NCBI GenBank assembly: GCA_021773435.1
Contig: JAJFKC010000010.1
Span: 62,001 to 126,000, forward strand
Reading direction: 5' to 3'
DNA: 64,000 nt
Source: Porticoccaceae bacterium
GTDB lineage: Bacteria > Pseudomonadota > Gammaproteobacteria > Pseudomonadales > Porticoccaceae
Both the position numbers and the translations under genes were made by a program. The first letter of the stretch is position 1. The number at the start of each line of letters is the position of its first letter. A model generated the notes under the pieces. The model was not told where the DNA came from and searched no databases. It saw nothing but the letters and a program-made list of their open reading frames with translations. Positions 57,426 to 64,000 of the stretch are shown here, one piece after another.

Positions 57426-58274
57426 CTACATCATCGCGGGCAGTCCAGTGTGAGCCGTAAGACCACCATCGACAATATAAGCAGCGCCGGTAATAAAAGA
57501 TGCTTCGTCAGAGGCGAGAAACAATACGGTGTTGGCAATCTCCACAGGTAAACCAAAGCGCCCGAGCGGGTGGGCCTTGGCCATTATTTCGCGCACTTGC
57601 TGGCTCCTGGCGGCATCCATTTTGGGTAATTCACCAACACCGGCTACCGATAAATGTGGGATCGGTTCGGAACTGCTGCCGGTCAGGCCTTTCATGGCAG
57701 GTGTATCGATGCCGCCGGGACAAACACAATTCATGCGTACACCAAAGCGTGCATTTTCGATAGCAGCCGAGCGGGTGAAGTTGATAATAGCCGCCTTGCC
57801 GGCGTTGTATGCAGCCAAACCATAATCACCTCGGGTGCCTGACACTGATGCGGTGTTAACAATAGCGCCGCCACCTTGTTCGATCATAATTGGCAGGACA
57901 TGTTTGGTCGCTAGAAAAGGTGCAGTGACATTCACCGCCAGCGTTTTGTTCCAGCCCTCTAAGGTCAGATCTTTGACCCCACCCATCTCCATAAAAGTGG
58001 CGTTGTTGTGGAGAATATCCAGACGTCCGAAGGTGTCGACAGCGTGCTTGATCATGGCGATGGTCGATTCTTCATCGGCGACATCAGCGACAAATGCCGA
58101 CGCACTGCCACCTCGGCCGTTAATATCCTCCGCCACTTTCAGCGCTTTTTCGCGGTTGATATCCACGACCACGACTTTGGCGCCTTCCTCATGCATGCGT
58201 ATTACCGTGGCCTCGCCAATGCCCGATGCGCCGCCGGTGATTAATGCGACTTTGCCTTCTACTCGCCCCGTCAT
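57426..58274 (-). CDS. SDR family oxidoreductase (NAD-type, 282 aa)
   Basis: A classical SDR with TGGASGIGEATVIRM, HNNATFMEM (the NNAG motif changed to NNAT), the Ser of NTASVSGTRG and YNAGKAAIINF. Asp in VVVVDINREKA suggests NAD. It carries an extra stretch of about 25 residues (GLTGSSSEPIPHLSVAGVG) near the substrate loop, which makes it longer than most. It lies 60 bp downstream of an esterase gene, with a long inverted repeat in the gap, and AGGAG before the ATG. Confidence 0.93.
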   Translation of the reverse strand: MTGRVEGKVALITGGASGIGEATVIRMHEEGAKVVVVDINREKALKVAEDINGRGGSASAFVADVADEESTIAMIKHAVDTFGRLDILHNNATFMEMGGVKDLTLEGWNKTLAVNVTAPFLATKHVLPIMIEQGGGAIVNTASVSGTRGDYGLAAYNAGKAAIINFTRSAAIENARFGVRMNCVCPGGIDTPAMKGLTGSSSEPIPHLSVAGVGELPKMDAARSQQVREIMAKAHPLGRFGLPVEIANTVLFLASDEASFITGAAYIVDGGLTAHTGLPAMM

Positions 58275-58307
58275 AACGTTCTCCTAAAACTTAAACTATA
58301 TTGTTAT

Positions 58308-58334
58308 ATTAATTCAATAACTAATTGAATTAAT
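58308..58334. promoter_or_regulatory. 11-bp inverted repeat between esterase and SDR genes
   Basis: ATTAATTCAAT (58308-58318) and ATTGAATTAAT (58324-58334) form perfect arms around five bases, directly after the esterase stop and 34 bp before the SDR start. It has no G/C stem or T-run, so an operator is more likely than a terminator. Confidence 0.4.
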
Positions 58335-59246
58335 TCATTTTGTATTATCATTTATGAATTCGCCAATACGAATAATAGCGTCTCGGCCTTCGGGCAGCAT
58401 CGGTGCAAATAGATGCCAGACATGAACCATTTCGTCCCAGACTTCGAGGGTGACATCAACGCCTGCAGTTTTGGCTTTCTCAGCAACCCGGGTGGCATCG
58501 TCATGCAGGGTTTCCAGTTCGCCGACCTGAATCAACATGGGCGGTAAGCCTGCGTAGTCGCCATGGAGTGGCGACGCGGTAGGTGCCTGATAGTCGCCAT
58601 CGCCCATATAGAGTTTGGCCATACCCATTAAGCCACCGGGTTCAACCATGGGGTCGAGATCGACCTTGGTCTTCATCGATTCACCGGTGCCTTCCATATC
58701 CGTCCAGGGTGAAATTGGTACAGCTGCACCGGGCAGCTCTTCATCGGATTCCTTCAGCGCCAACAGTGTAGCGAGGGTTAAACCGCCGCCAGCAGAATCG
58801 CCGGAGATGGCAATGTTCTTCGCGGCAATACCCTGCTTTAATAACCAGCGATAAGCGGTAGTAGCATCTTCAACTGCCGCAGGATATTGATGCTCTGGCG
58901 CGAGTCGATAATCCAGCGCCAGAACTCGGCAATTTGCGGTGACAGATAAGGACGCAGTCAGACCACGGTGTGTGGCGATGGAGCCAATAACATAACCGCC
59001 ACCGTGGAGGTAAAGCAGGACTCGATCTTGATCGACACCGGGGGCACTCAGCCACTCGGCTGGAACGCCATCCACATCGACCGAGTCGATTTGGACATCG
59101 TCGGGGGGCGTCGCAAAGTTCTTTGTTGCCATAACAAAGTTATTGCGCATTTTATCGACCTTGTTCTTCATCTTGTCGTAATCCGAGGGGCCGGGATAGT
59201 TCTTCCAGAGCAGTTCAAGGAGCTTTTTGCTTTCGGGGCTGGCCAT
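58335..59246 (-). CDS. HSL-family alpha/beta hydrolase (esterase 1)
   Basis: A 303-residue hormone-sensitive-lipase-like (family IV) esterase. The oxyanion motif is YLHGGGYVIGSIATHRG, the nucleophile Ser is in ISGDSAGGGLTLATL, and the catalytic His is in EMVHVWHLF. The acid lies in the preceding THDDATR/EVWDE region. No signal peptide is seen, so it is likely cytoplasmic. It is clearly paralogous to the next hydrolase (59357-60247), with the same motif wording. It probably opens or releases ester groups of the pathway substrate. Confidence 0.93.
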   Translation of the reverse strand: MASPESKKLLELLWKNYPGPSDYDKMKNKVDKMRNNFVMATKNFATPPDDVQIDSVDVDGVPAEWLSAPGVDQDRVLLYLHGGGYVIGSIATHRGLTASLSVTANCRVLALDYRLAPEHQYPAAVEDATTAYRWLLKQGIAAKNIAISGDSAGGGLTLATLLALKESDEELPGAAVPISPWTDMEGTGESMKTKVDLDPMVEPGGLMGMAKLYMGDGDYQAPTASPLHGDYAGLPPMLIQVGELETLHDDATRVAEKAKTAGVDVTLEVWDEMVHVWHLFAPMLPEGRDAIIRIGEFINDNTK

Positions 59247-59356
59247 AATGCAGTTTCCTGTTCTAAGAGTGAGAAATCGTTTTAAGCCTTGCGGCGCGCA
59301 GATGCTTTTCTAACAAGGAGCTTGTGACCACGGTATTAAAGGTCGTCAGGTAATAA

Positions 59357-60247
59357 TTACTTAAAAATATCCTTCAGGAAAGCGCCAATTTTTTCCACCG
59401 CTTCCTGGGCTTCTTCCAGCATGGGTGCAAAGGCATGCCAGACGTGGAACATTTCTGGCTCATCCAGCAAGGTGACTTTGACGCCAACATGACTGGCTTT
59501 GTTGGCAATGGTGATGGCATCGTCATAAAGAATTTCGCGGCCACCGACATGGATACACAGGGGGGGCAGGCCGTTCATATTGGCAAACATCGGCGACACC
59601 AGCATGTTTGTCGGATCCTCGCCGTTGAGGTAATGAGCACCCAGTGTATATAAACCATCGGGTTGAATCATGGGGTCGGATTCGGCACGAGACTTAACCG
59701 ATTCAGACTCACCAGTCAGGTCGGCCCAGGGAGAAATCAGTACTCCAGCTGCTGGCAGCGGGTCCTTATTTGCGCGTAGGTTCACCAGGGTCGCGAGGGT
59801 CAGGCCGCCACCGGCGGAGTCGCCACCAATGGCAATATTTTCTGGCTTGTAACCCTGGGCCAGTAACCAGCGGTAGGCGGTAGTGGCGTCATCCAACGCG
59901 GCAGGGAAGGGGTTTTCGGGCGCGAGCCGGTAGTTAATACCCAGGGTTTTCGCCCCGGAGTGTCGAGAAATATTCTGCATCAAATAGCGATGGCTGGTGA
60001 TTGAACCAATGGCATAGCCGCCACCGTGCAAATAGAGCACGACTTTGTCGTCACTGGCACCGGGGGCAATCAGCCACTCGCCGGGCACGCCGTCAACATC
60101 GACCGGCTTGAGAGTGACATCTTCGGGCACCTTAAAGCGCGCACCGCCTTCGTCGAGATTGGCGCGATCCTCCTCTAACGACAAAGTCCCCAGACTGGGC
60201 TGCTTGGCGAATATAGCTAATATTTTATCGAGTTGTTGTTGCGACAT
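59357..60247 (-). CDS. HSL-family alpha/beta hydrolase (esterase 2)
   Basis: A 296-residue family IV esterase with YLHGGGYAIGSITSHRY, IGGDSAGGGLTLATLVNL and the His motif MFHVWHAF. It is the closest relative of esterase 1 in the window: both share the opening of the fold (VDVDGVPGEWL against VDVDGVPAEWL), pointing to a local duplication followed by divergence. The gap to esterase 1 is 110 bp. The substrate is unknown. Confidence 0.93.
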   Translation of the reverse strand: MSQQQLDKILAIFAKQPSLGTLSLEEDRANLDEGGARFKVPEDVTLKPVDVDGVPGEWLIAPGASDDKVVLYLHGGGYAIGSITSHRYLMQNISRHSGAKTLGINYRLAPENPFPAALDDATTAYRWLLAQGYKPENIAIGGDSAGGGLTLATLVNLRANKDPLPAAGVLISPWADLTGESESVKSRAESDPMIQPDGLYTLGAHYLNGEDPTNMLVSPMFANMNGLPPLCIHVGGREILYDDAITIANKASHVGVKVTLLDEPEMFHVWHAFAPMLEEAQEAVEKIGAFLKDIFK

Positions 60248-60341
60248 AATTTTATACCTTTACATAGTTGGCGTAGTGATTGGAGTTTTGATGCATTGGG
60301 GAAAGCATTGGTAAAAGTTCGCCGTTTGGTCTTTATTTATT

Positions 60342-61298
60342 TCAGCCAGTAAACGCTTTGCGTAGCGCTGCGGCAGCCTCGCGAAGAAATTGCTTACCTT
60401 CGTCCACGGCACCGGCCATGGAAACAAAGCCGTGTATTTGACGTTCATAACAGACATAGTCTACGGCGACACCCGCTTCTTTTAGTCTATCGGCATAGGC
60501 TTTGCCCTCATCGCGAAGCGGGTCGAAGCCAGCAGTCATTATAAAGGCCGGTGCTAAATCACTGACATCGTCAGAGAGCAGGGGTGAGGCCATGGGGTCA
60601 TCCCAGTGCTTGGCCTTGCTTAAATAATGATTAAAGAACCAGTTCATCGCCTGACCGGTCAGGAAGTAGCCGTCATTGAAATCTTTATAGGACTGAGTCG
60701 ATGCGCCCATGCGTGTGGCCGGATAAATAAGCAACTGCAGGACCAGCTCAGGGCCCTTATTAGCTTTGCTCATCTGGGCGACCACCGCCGACAGGTTGCC
60801 CCCGGCGCTGTCCCCAGCAATGGCTATCCTACTGGCATCACCACCTATTTCGTTGGCATTCGCTGCGGCCCACTCCAGCACTGCATAGCAATCCTGGGGT
60901 GCCGCCGGGAAGGGGTGTTCCGGCGCCAGACGATAGTCCGGCACAATGACGATGCAGTTGGCCTCATTGGCGTAAAAACAGGTTTCGCCAATATAGGTTT
61001 CAGGACTGCCGATTACCCAGCCACCGCCATGATAGTAAATCAGGATGGGCAAACTTTCACCGTCACCGTCACCGTCGATGGAACCGGCTGGAAAAATAAT
61101 ATTGCTGCGAATATCACCGTTTTGCCCGGGAATACTAACCTCACTAATGCGCCCAACTTCCGGCGCTGGCAGGCCGAGCAAAGCGGTAGTGGCCGCCCAT
61201 ATTTCACGGCCTTCGGCCGGAGTGCCAGCGTCGAGGCCAGGGGCGTTACTTTCGGCAGCTCTTTTTAATATCTCAGCAGTCTGTGGATCCAGGGTCAT
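60342..61298 (-). CDS. HSL-family alpha/beta hydrolase (esterase 3)
   Basis: A 318-residue family IV esterase more distant from the other two. Motifs are IYYHGGGWVIGSPETY, IAGDSAGGNLSAVVAQM, FDPLRDEGKAYADRL (catalytic Asp) and QIHGFVSMAG (catalytic His). An extended N-terminus gives a cap helix, and the GDGDGESLPI loop is short and acidic. It is the first gene of the minus-strand run, so its upstream 312-bp gap should hold the promoter for esterases, SDR and amidohydrolase. Confidence 0.93.
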   Translation of the reverse strand: MTLDPQTAEILKRAAESNAPGLDAGTPAEGREIWAATTALLGLPAPEVGRISEVSIPGQNGDIRSNIIFPAGSIDGDGDGESLPILIYYHGGGWVIGSPETYIGETCFYANEANCIVIVPDYRLAPEHPFPAAPQDCYAVLEWAAANANEIGGDASRIAIAGDSAGGNLSAVVAQMSKANKGPELVLQLLIYPATRMGASTQSYKDFNDGYFLTGQAMNWFFNHYLSKAKHWDDPMASPLLSDDVSDLAPAFIMTAGFDPLRDEGKAYADRLKEAGVAVDYVCYERQIHGFVSMAGAVDEGKQFLREAAAALRKAFTG

Positions 61299-61610
61299 GG
61301 CGGACTTCCCTTATTAAATTTCAAAGGTTTAATAGTTGCGCGATTACGGTTTTATGATTTGACCGATAATGCTCGATTGATAGGGGTCGGGTAATCTATC
61401 AAGCTTGGGCGGCGAGGGAAAGGCGCTTTATTATCGTTAGCTTAGTTGCTGCCAAAATACCGAAGATTAGCGACGGCGCATTTTCAGGGCGGAGTGATCT
61501 ACTGTGTTAGGTGGTGTCTTGATGAAAGTGGCATCTTATGGAAAATGGTATATTGGTCTGCAGCTTCATATAGCTAGCGCCCTGTTGCCAAAATCAAACC
61601 GGAGATAATC
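61299..61610. promoter_or_regulatory. 312-bp divergent intergenic region, esterase run / msrA
   Basis: No gene is supported here. It must carry promoters for the leftward esterase run and the rightward msrA gene. The one structured element I see is an inverted repeat TTGATAG (61377-61383) / CTATCAA (61396-61402) with a 12-base spacer, a possible operator. I could not identify convincing -35/-10 pairs. Confidence 0.4.
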
Positions 61611-62237
61611 ATGGGAATATCCAGAACAGGTCTGCCATCGGTGGCGGACGCCTTGCCGGGCCGATCAGCCACGATGCGTGTTCCCCCGGAGCATCATGTC
61701 AATGGTCAGCCTTTGCAAGGCCCATTTCCAGAACAAATGGAGCGAGCGGTGTTTGCCATGGGCTGCTTCTGGGGTGTTGAGCGCCTGTTCTGGCAGCAGG
61801 AGGGTGTTTATACCACTGCGGTGGGTTATGCCGGTGGTGTGACGCCAAACCCATCCTATGAAGAAGTTTGCAGTGGCATGACCGGGCATACTGAAGTGGT
61901 GCTGGTGGTTTACGATCCGGCTGTTATCAGCTATTCAGATTTACTCAAACTCTTTTGGGAATCCCATGACCCTACCCAGGGTATGCGCCAGGGTATGGAT
62001 ATGGGTACGCAATATCGGTCGGCTATTTATTGCTATGGCGAGGACCAGCTTAAACAGGCCCTGGCAACACGAGATACATATCAGTCAGCCCTGAAAGAGA
62101 GCCGCTACCCTGATGTGACCACAGAAATCTGCGAGGCACCTGAGTTTTACTACGCTGAACATTATCATCAGCAGTATTTGTCGAAGGTGCCCGATGGTTA
62201 TTGCAGCCTGCGCGGTACCGGTGTGAGTTGTGTGTAA
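61611..62237 (+). CDS. msrA: MsrA, peptide-methionine (S)-S-oxide reductase
   Basis: A 208-residue enzyme that repairs oxidised methionine. The catalytic Cys is in [45 protein letters not shown] and [23 protein letters not shown] match the family core in three successive blocks. A likely resolving Cys lies at the C-terminus (GVSCV). The N-terminal extension of about 40 residues is typical of the longer E. coli-like form. GGAG precedes the ATG. It is outside the catabolic runs and probably independent. Confidence 0.97.
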   Translation: MGISRTGLPSVADALPGRSATMRVPPEHHVNGQPLQGPFPEQMERAVFAMGCFWGVERLFWQQEGVYTTAVGYAGGVTPNPSYEEVCSGMTGHTEVVLVVYDPAVISYSDLLKLFWESHDPTQGMRQGMDMGTQYRSAIYCYGEDQLKQALATRDTYQSALKESRYPDVTTEICEAPEFYYAEHYHQQYLSKVPDGYCSLRGTGVSCV

Positions 62238-62244
62238 ATGATGA

Positions 62245-62706
62245 TTGTCGAAGACACCTCGTAAGGAAATGAAAGCTGGGTCGGATGTAAGCCCTTGCGG
62301 TAAGGGTGTCCCGATAGAAGAGCCCGGTATTGTCTACGATGGCGATTGCCCCTTTTGCTCATGGTACGTTGATCACCTCGCGGGTAGCTGCGATCTGCGA
62401 AAGATTGATGCGCGCACTCGCAGCGATGTGGTGGAACTATTGGATGGCATGGCTATCGACATTGATCGCGATATGGTGCTGCTTGAACAGGGGCAGGTAT
62501 ATCGGGGCGCGGAGGCGCTTTATCGGCTTGCGCGGAAAGAGAGTGAGGGCCCTGGTCGTGGCAATCGCGGGTTTGATTGGCTGCAAGGTGCGGTGTTCAG
62601 ATGGCGTCCGCTAGCGATCATGCTTTATCCCATACTACGTTTGTTGAGAACGCTCTACCTTCGCTTGTCTGGGCGCGGCAGAATTCATCCCAGCGTAAAA
62701 AATTAG
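62245..62706 (+). CDS. DCC-family (DUF393) thiol-disulfide oxidoreductase-like protein
   Basis: A 153-residue protein of the DCC/DUF393 family, named for its N-terminal DxxCxxC motif, here VYDGDCPFCSWYVDHL. The fold is thioredoxin-like and the two Cys suggest a redox role, but the function is unproven. The start is unsure: TTG 62245 with no good ribosome site, or ATG 62269. It follows msrA by 7 bp, a pairing compatible with oxidative-damage repair. Confidence 0.85.
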   Translation: MSKTPRKEMKAGSDVSPCGKGVPIEEPGIVYDGDCPFCSWYVDHLAGSCDLRKIDARTRSDVVELLDGMAIDIDRDMVLLEQGQVYRGAEALYRLARKESEGPGRGNRGFDWLQGAVFRWRPLAIMLYPILRLLRTLYLRLSGRGRIHPSVKN

Positions 62707-62907
62707 CGTGACAGTATGAACCTGCCGCCGATCTCATCGCAAAATAGTATTTGCTTTCGGAACGGAAAATCGCTGATTGTATAGGTAGATTGGTAGACGA
62801 GAGGATAGATGGGAGATTTTTTTAGAAGCAATGCTGATTAGACCGAAAACTCGAATCTGTACCTGAGGCCGCCTGATGAGAATAACAACAAATGAGCGGA
62901 TGCGCGG

Positions 62908-64000
62908 GTGAACGGGTTTAACGATACGGGGCTTGAGGGCAGTGCGCTGGTGCTGTTGTCGCTCGGCGCAATATTTCTCCTCGGTCTTGCTACTGACCTG
63001 CTTGGTCAGAGAACATTTTTACCGCGTGTAACGTTGTTGTTGGTGTTTGGTGCGATTATTGGGCCAGCGGCATTAGATTTGATCCCTGACGTTATTATCC
63101 ACCGGTTTGAATTAATTACTGATATCACGCTATTAATGATTGGTTTTTTGCTCGGGGGGAAATTAACGCTCACCTCGATCCGCGAGATGGGTTCGCAGTT
63201 GTTATGGGTGTCTTTAATCGCTGCTCTGGGCGCAGCTGCGGTCGTTTTTATTGGCTTGTATGCCATAGGCTTGCCTTTGGGTTTGGCTATTTTGTTGGGC
63301 TGCATCGCCGCAGCTACGGACCCCATCGCTACTCTGGATGTTATTACTGAATCGGACAGTCGAAGTAGCTTCTCAAAGCTATTGGCCTCCATCGTTGCAG
63401 TTGATGACGCCTGGGCGCTAATTATCTTTAGTCTTGGCTTGACGTTTGTGGCTTCGGTAAATGGCGGTACCGAGATGTCACCGCTGTTAGCAGGTTCGCG
63501 CGATATTGCTGGAGCTTTGTTACTGGGCGTCTTGCTCGGTTTGCCGGGTGCTTACCTGACGGGACGGGTGAGGGATGGTGAGCCTATGCTCACCGAAGCA
63601 CTGGGCCTGGTATTTGTCTGTGGCGGTTTAGCTATCTGGTTTGATGTGTCCTTTCTGCTGGCATCTATGGCAATGGGCATGACGGTCACTAATCTGGCGA
63701 AACACCACGAATACCCGTTCCACGCAATCGAAGGGATCGAGTGGCCCTTTATGGTGATTTTTTTTATCCTCGCCGGGGCCTCACTGGAATTCACTTCAAT
63801 CGGCCAAATTGGATTTATTGGCGCGGTTTATATTACCTGCCGAATTGTCGGTAAGGTCGCTGGCGGCACCGTGGGAGGTGTAGTCAGCAAGGCAGATAAC
63901 ACAACGCAGCGCTGGATGGGCCTGGCCCTGTTGCCGCAGGCAGGCGCCGCGATGGGTATGGCCCTGGTGGCAGCCAACCAGTTCCCTGAGTACAGAAACT
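62908..64000 (+). CDS. Cation/proton antiporter (CPA family), partial at window end
   Basis: An open frame of more than 360 codons begins at GTG 62908, the only start after an in-frame stop at 62893, and runs off the window. It encodes at least ten hydrophobic helices of the sodium/proton antiporter fold. The conserved discontinuous-helix motifs are CIAAATDPIATLDV and VAVDDAWALIIF, the latter with the paired acidic residues used for ion and proton binding. The C-terminal part, which may carry a regulatory domain, is not visible. Confidence 0.88.
   Translation, partial: MNGFNDTGLEGSALVLLSLGAIFLLGLATDLLGQRTFLPRVTLLLVFGAIIGPAALDLIPDVIIHRFELITDITLLMIGFLLGGKLTLTSIREMGSQLLWVSLIAALGAAAVVFIGLYAIGLPLGLAILLGCIAAATDPIATLDVITESDSRSSFSKLLASIVAVDDAWALIIFSLGLTFVASVNGGTEMSPLLAGSRDIAGALLLGVLLGLPGAYLTGRVRDGEPMLTEALGLVFVCGGLAIWFDVSFLLASMAMGMTVTNLAKHHEYPFHAIEGIEWPFMVIFFILAGASLEFTSIGQIGFIGAVYITCRIVGKVAGGTVGGVVSKADNTTQRWMGLALLPQAGAAMGMALVAANQFPEYRN

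Noticed and set aside
1-64000. CRISPR arrays, tRNA or rRNA genes, insertion sequences, prophage genes
   Set aside because: None was recognisable on reading both strands; no spaced short repeats, cloverleaf sequences or transposase/integrase motifs were seen.

Overview
The window looks like a chromosome segment of a Gammaproteobacterium of roughly even base composition. From about 18.7 to 35.7 kb the gene order (lysR, leuCDB, asd, asd-like paralog, fimV, truA, trpF, accD, folC, dedD-like, cvpA, purF, metZ) is the order known from Pseudomonas. The hslVU-DUF971 and murJ-ribF-ileS-lspA-fkpB-ispH blocks are also typical of Pseudomonas relatives. Combined with a 20-kb oxidative and hydrolytic accessory region, this suggests a marine Cellvibrionales/Spongiibacteraceae-like heterotroph. 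That placement is inference, because no rRNA or phylogeny is available here. I saw no tRNA, rRNA, CRISPR array, transposase or prophage gene.

Layout. 0-6 kb: arsenate reductase-like fragment, YihY membrane protein, TlpA-like lipoprotein, a Rieske-cytochrome P450 fusion, and a GGDEF-EAL protein. 6-8.5 kb: DUF971, hslU and hslV on the minus strand, with a sigma-32-like promoter in front of hslV. 8.6-16.4 kb: murJ, ribF, ileS, lspA, fkpB, ispH. 16.4-19.6 kb: mnmC and a LysR regulator on the minus strand. 19.7-35.7 kb: leucine, aspartate-family, polar-assembly, tRNA, tryptophan, fatty-acid, folate, purine and methionine genes, mostly tightly packed. 35.7-39.7 kb: a MoxR ATPase, DUF58 protein and TgpA-type transglutaminase cassette.

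40-61 kb is an accessory metabolic region. A minus-strand array of six tandem paralogous short-chain dehydrogenases (SDRs) is followed by a luciferase-like flavin monooxygenase. Part of this array is a recent duplication of a two-gene block. A 722-bp intergenic region with 22-bp tandem repeats separates it from a plus-strand run: a DUF7064/7065-like protein, a phosphotransferase-like protein, DUF6285, an SDR, two paralogous zinc alcohol dehydrogenases and an SMP-30 lactonase. A convergent minus-strand run follows: three HSL-family esterases, an SDR and an amidohydrolase. Together these would hydrolyse esters or lactones and oxidise the released alcohols of some hydrophobic substrate. The substrate is unknown, and no acyl-CoA ligase or dehydrogenase is visible here. 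61.6-64 kb: msrA, a DCC-family protein and the start of a cation/proton antiporter that runs off the window.

The most unusual items are the Rieske-P450 single-chain fusion, the six-gene SDR array with its duplicated block and tandem-repeat control region, a terminator-like hairpin inside the 5' end of truA, and a phosphotransferase-like protein whose catalytic Asp is Glu.
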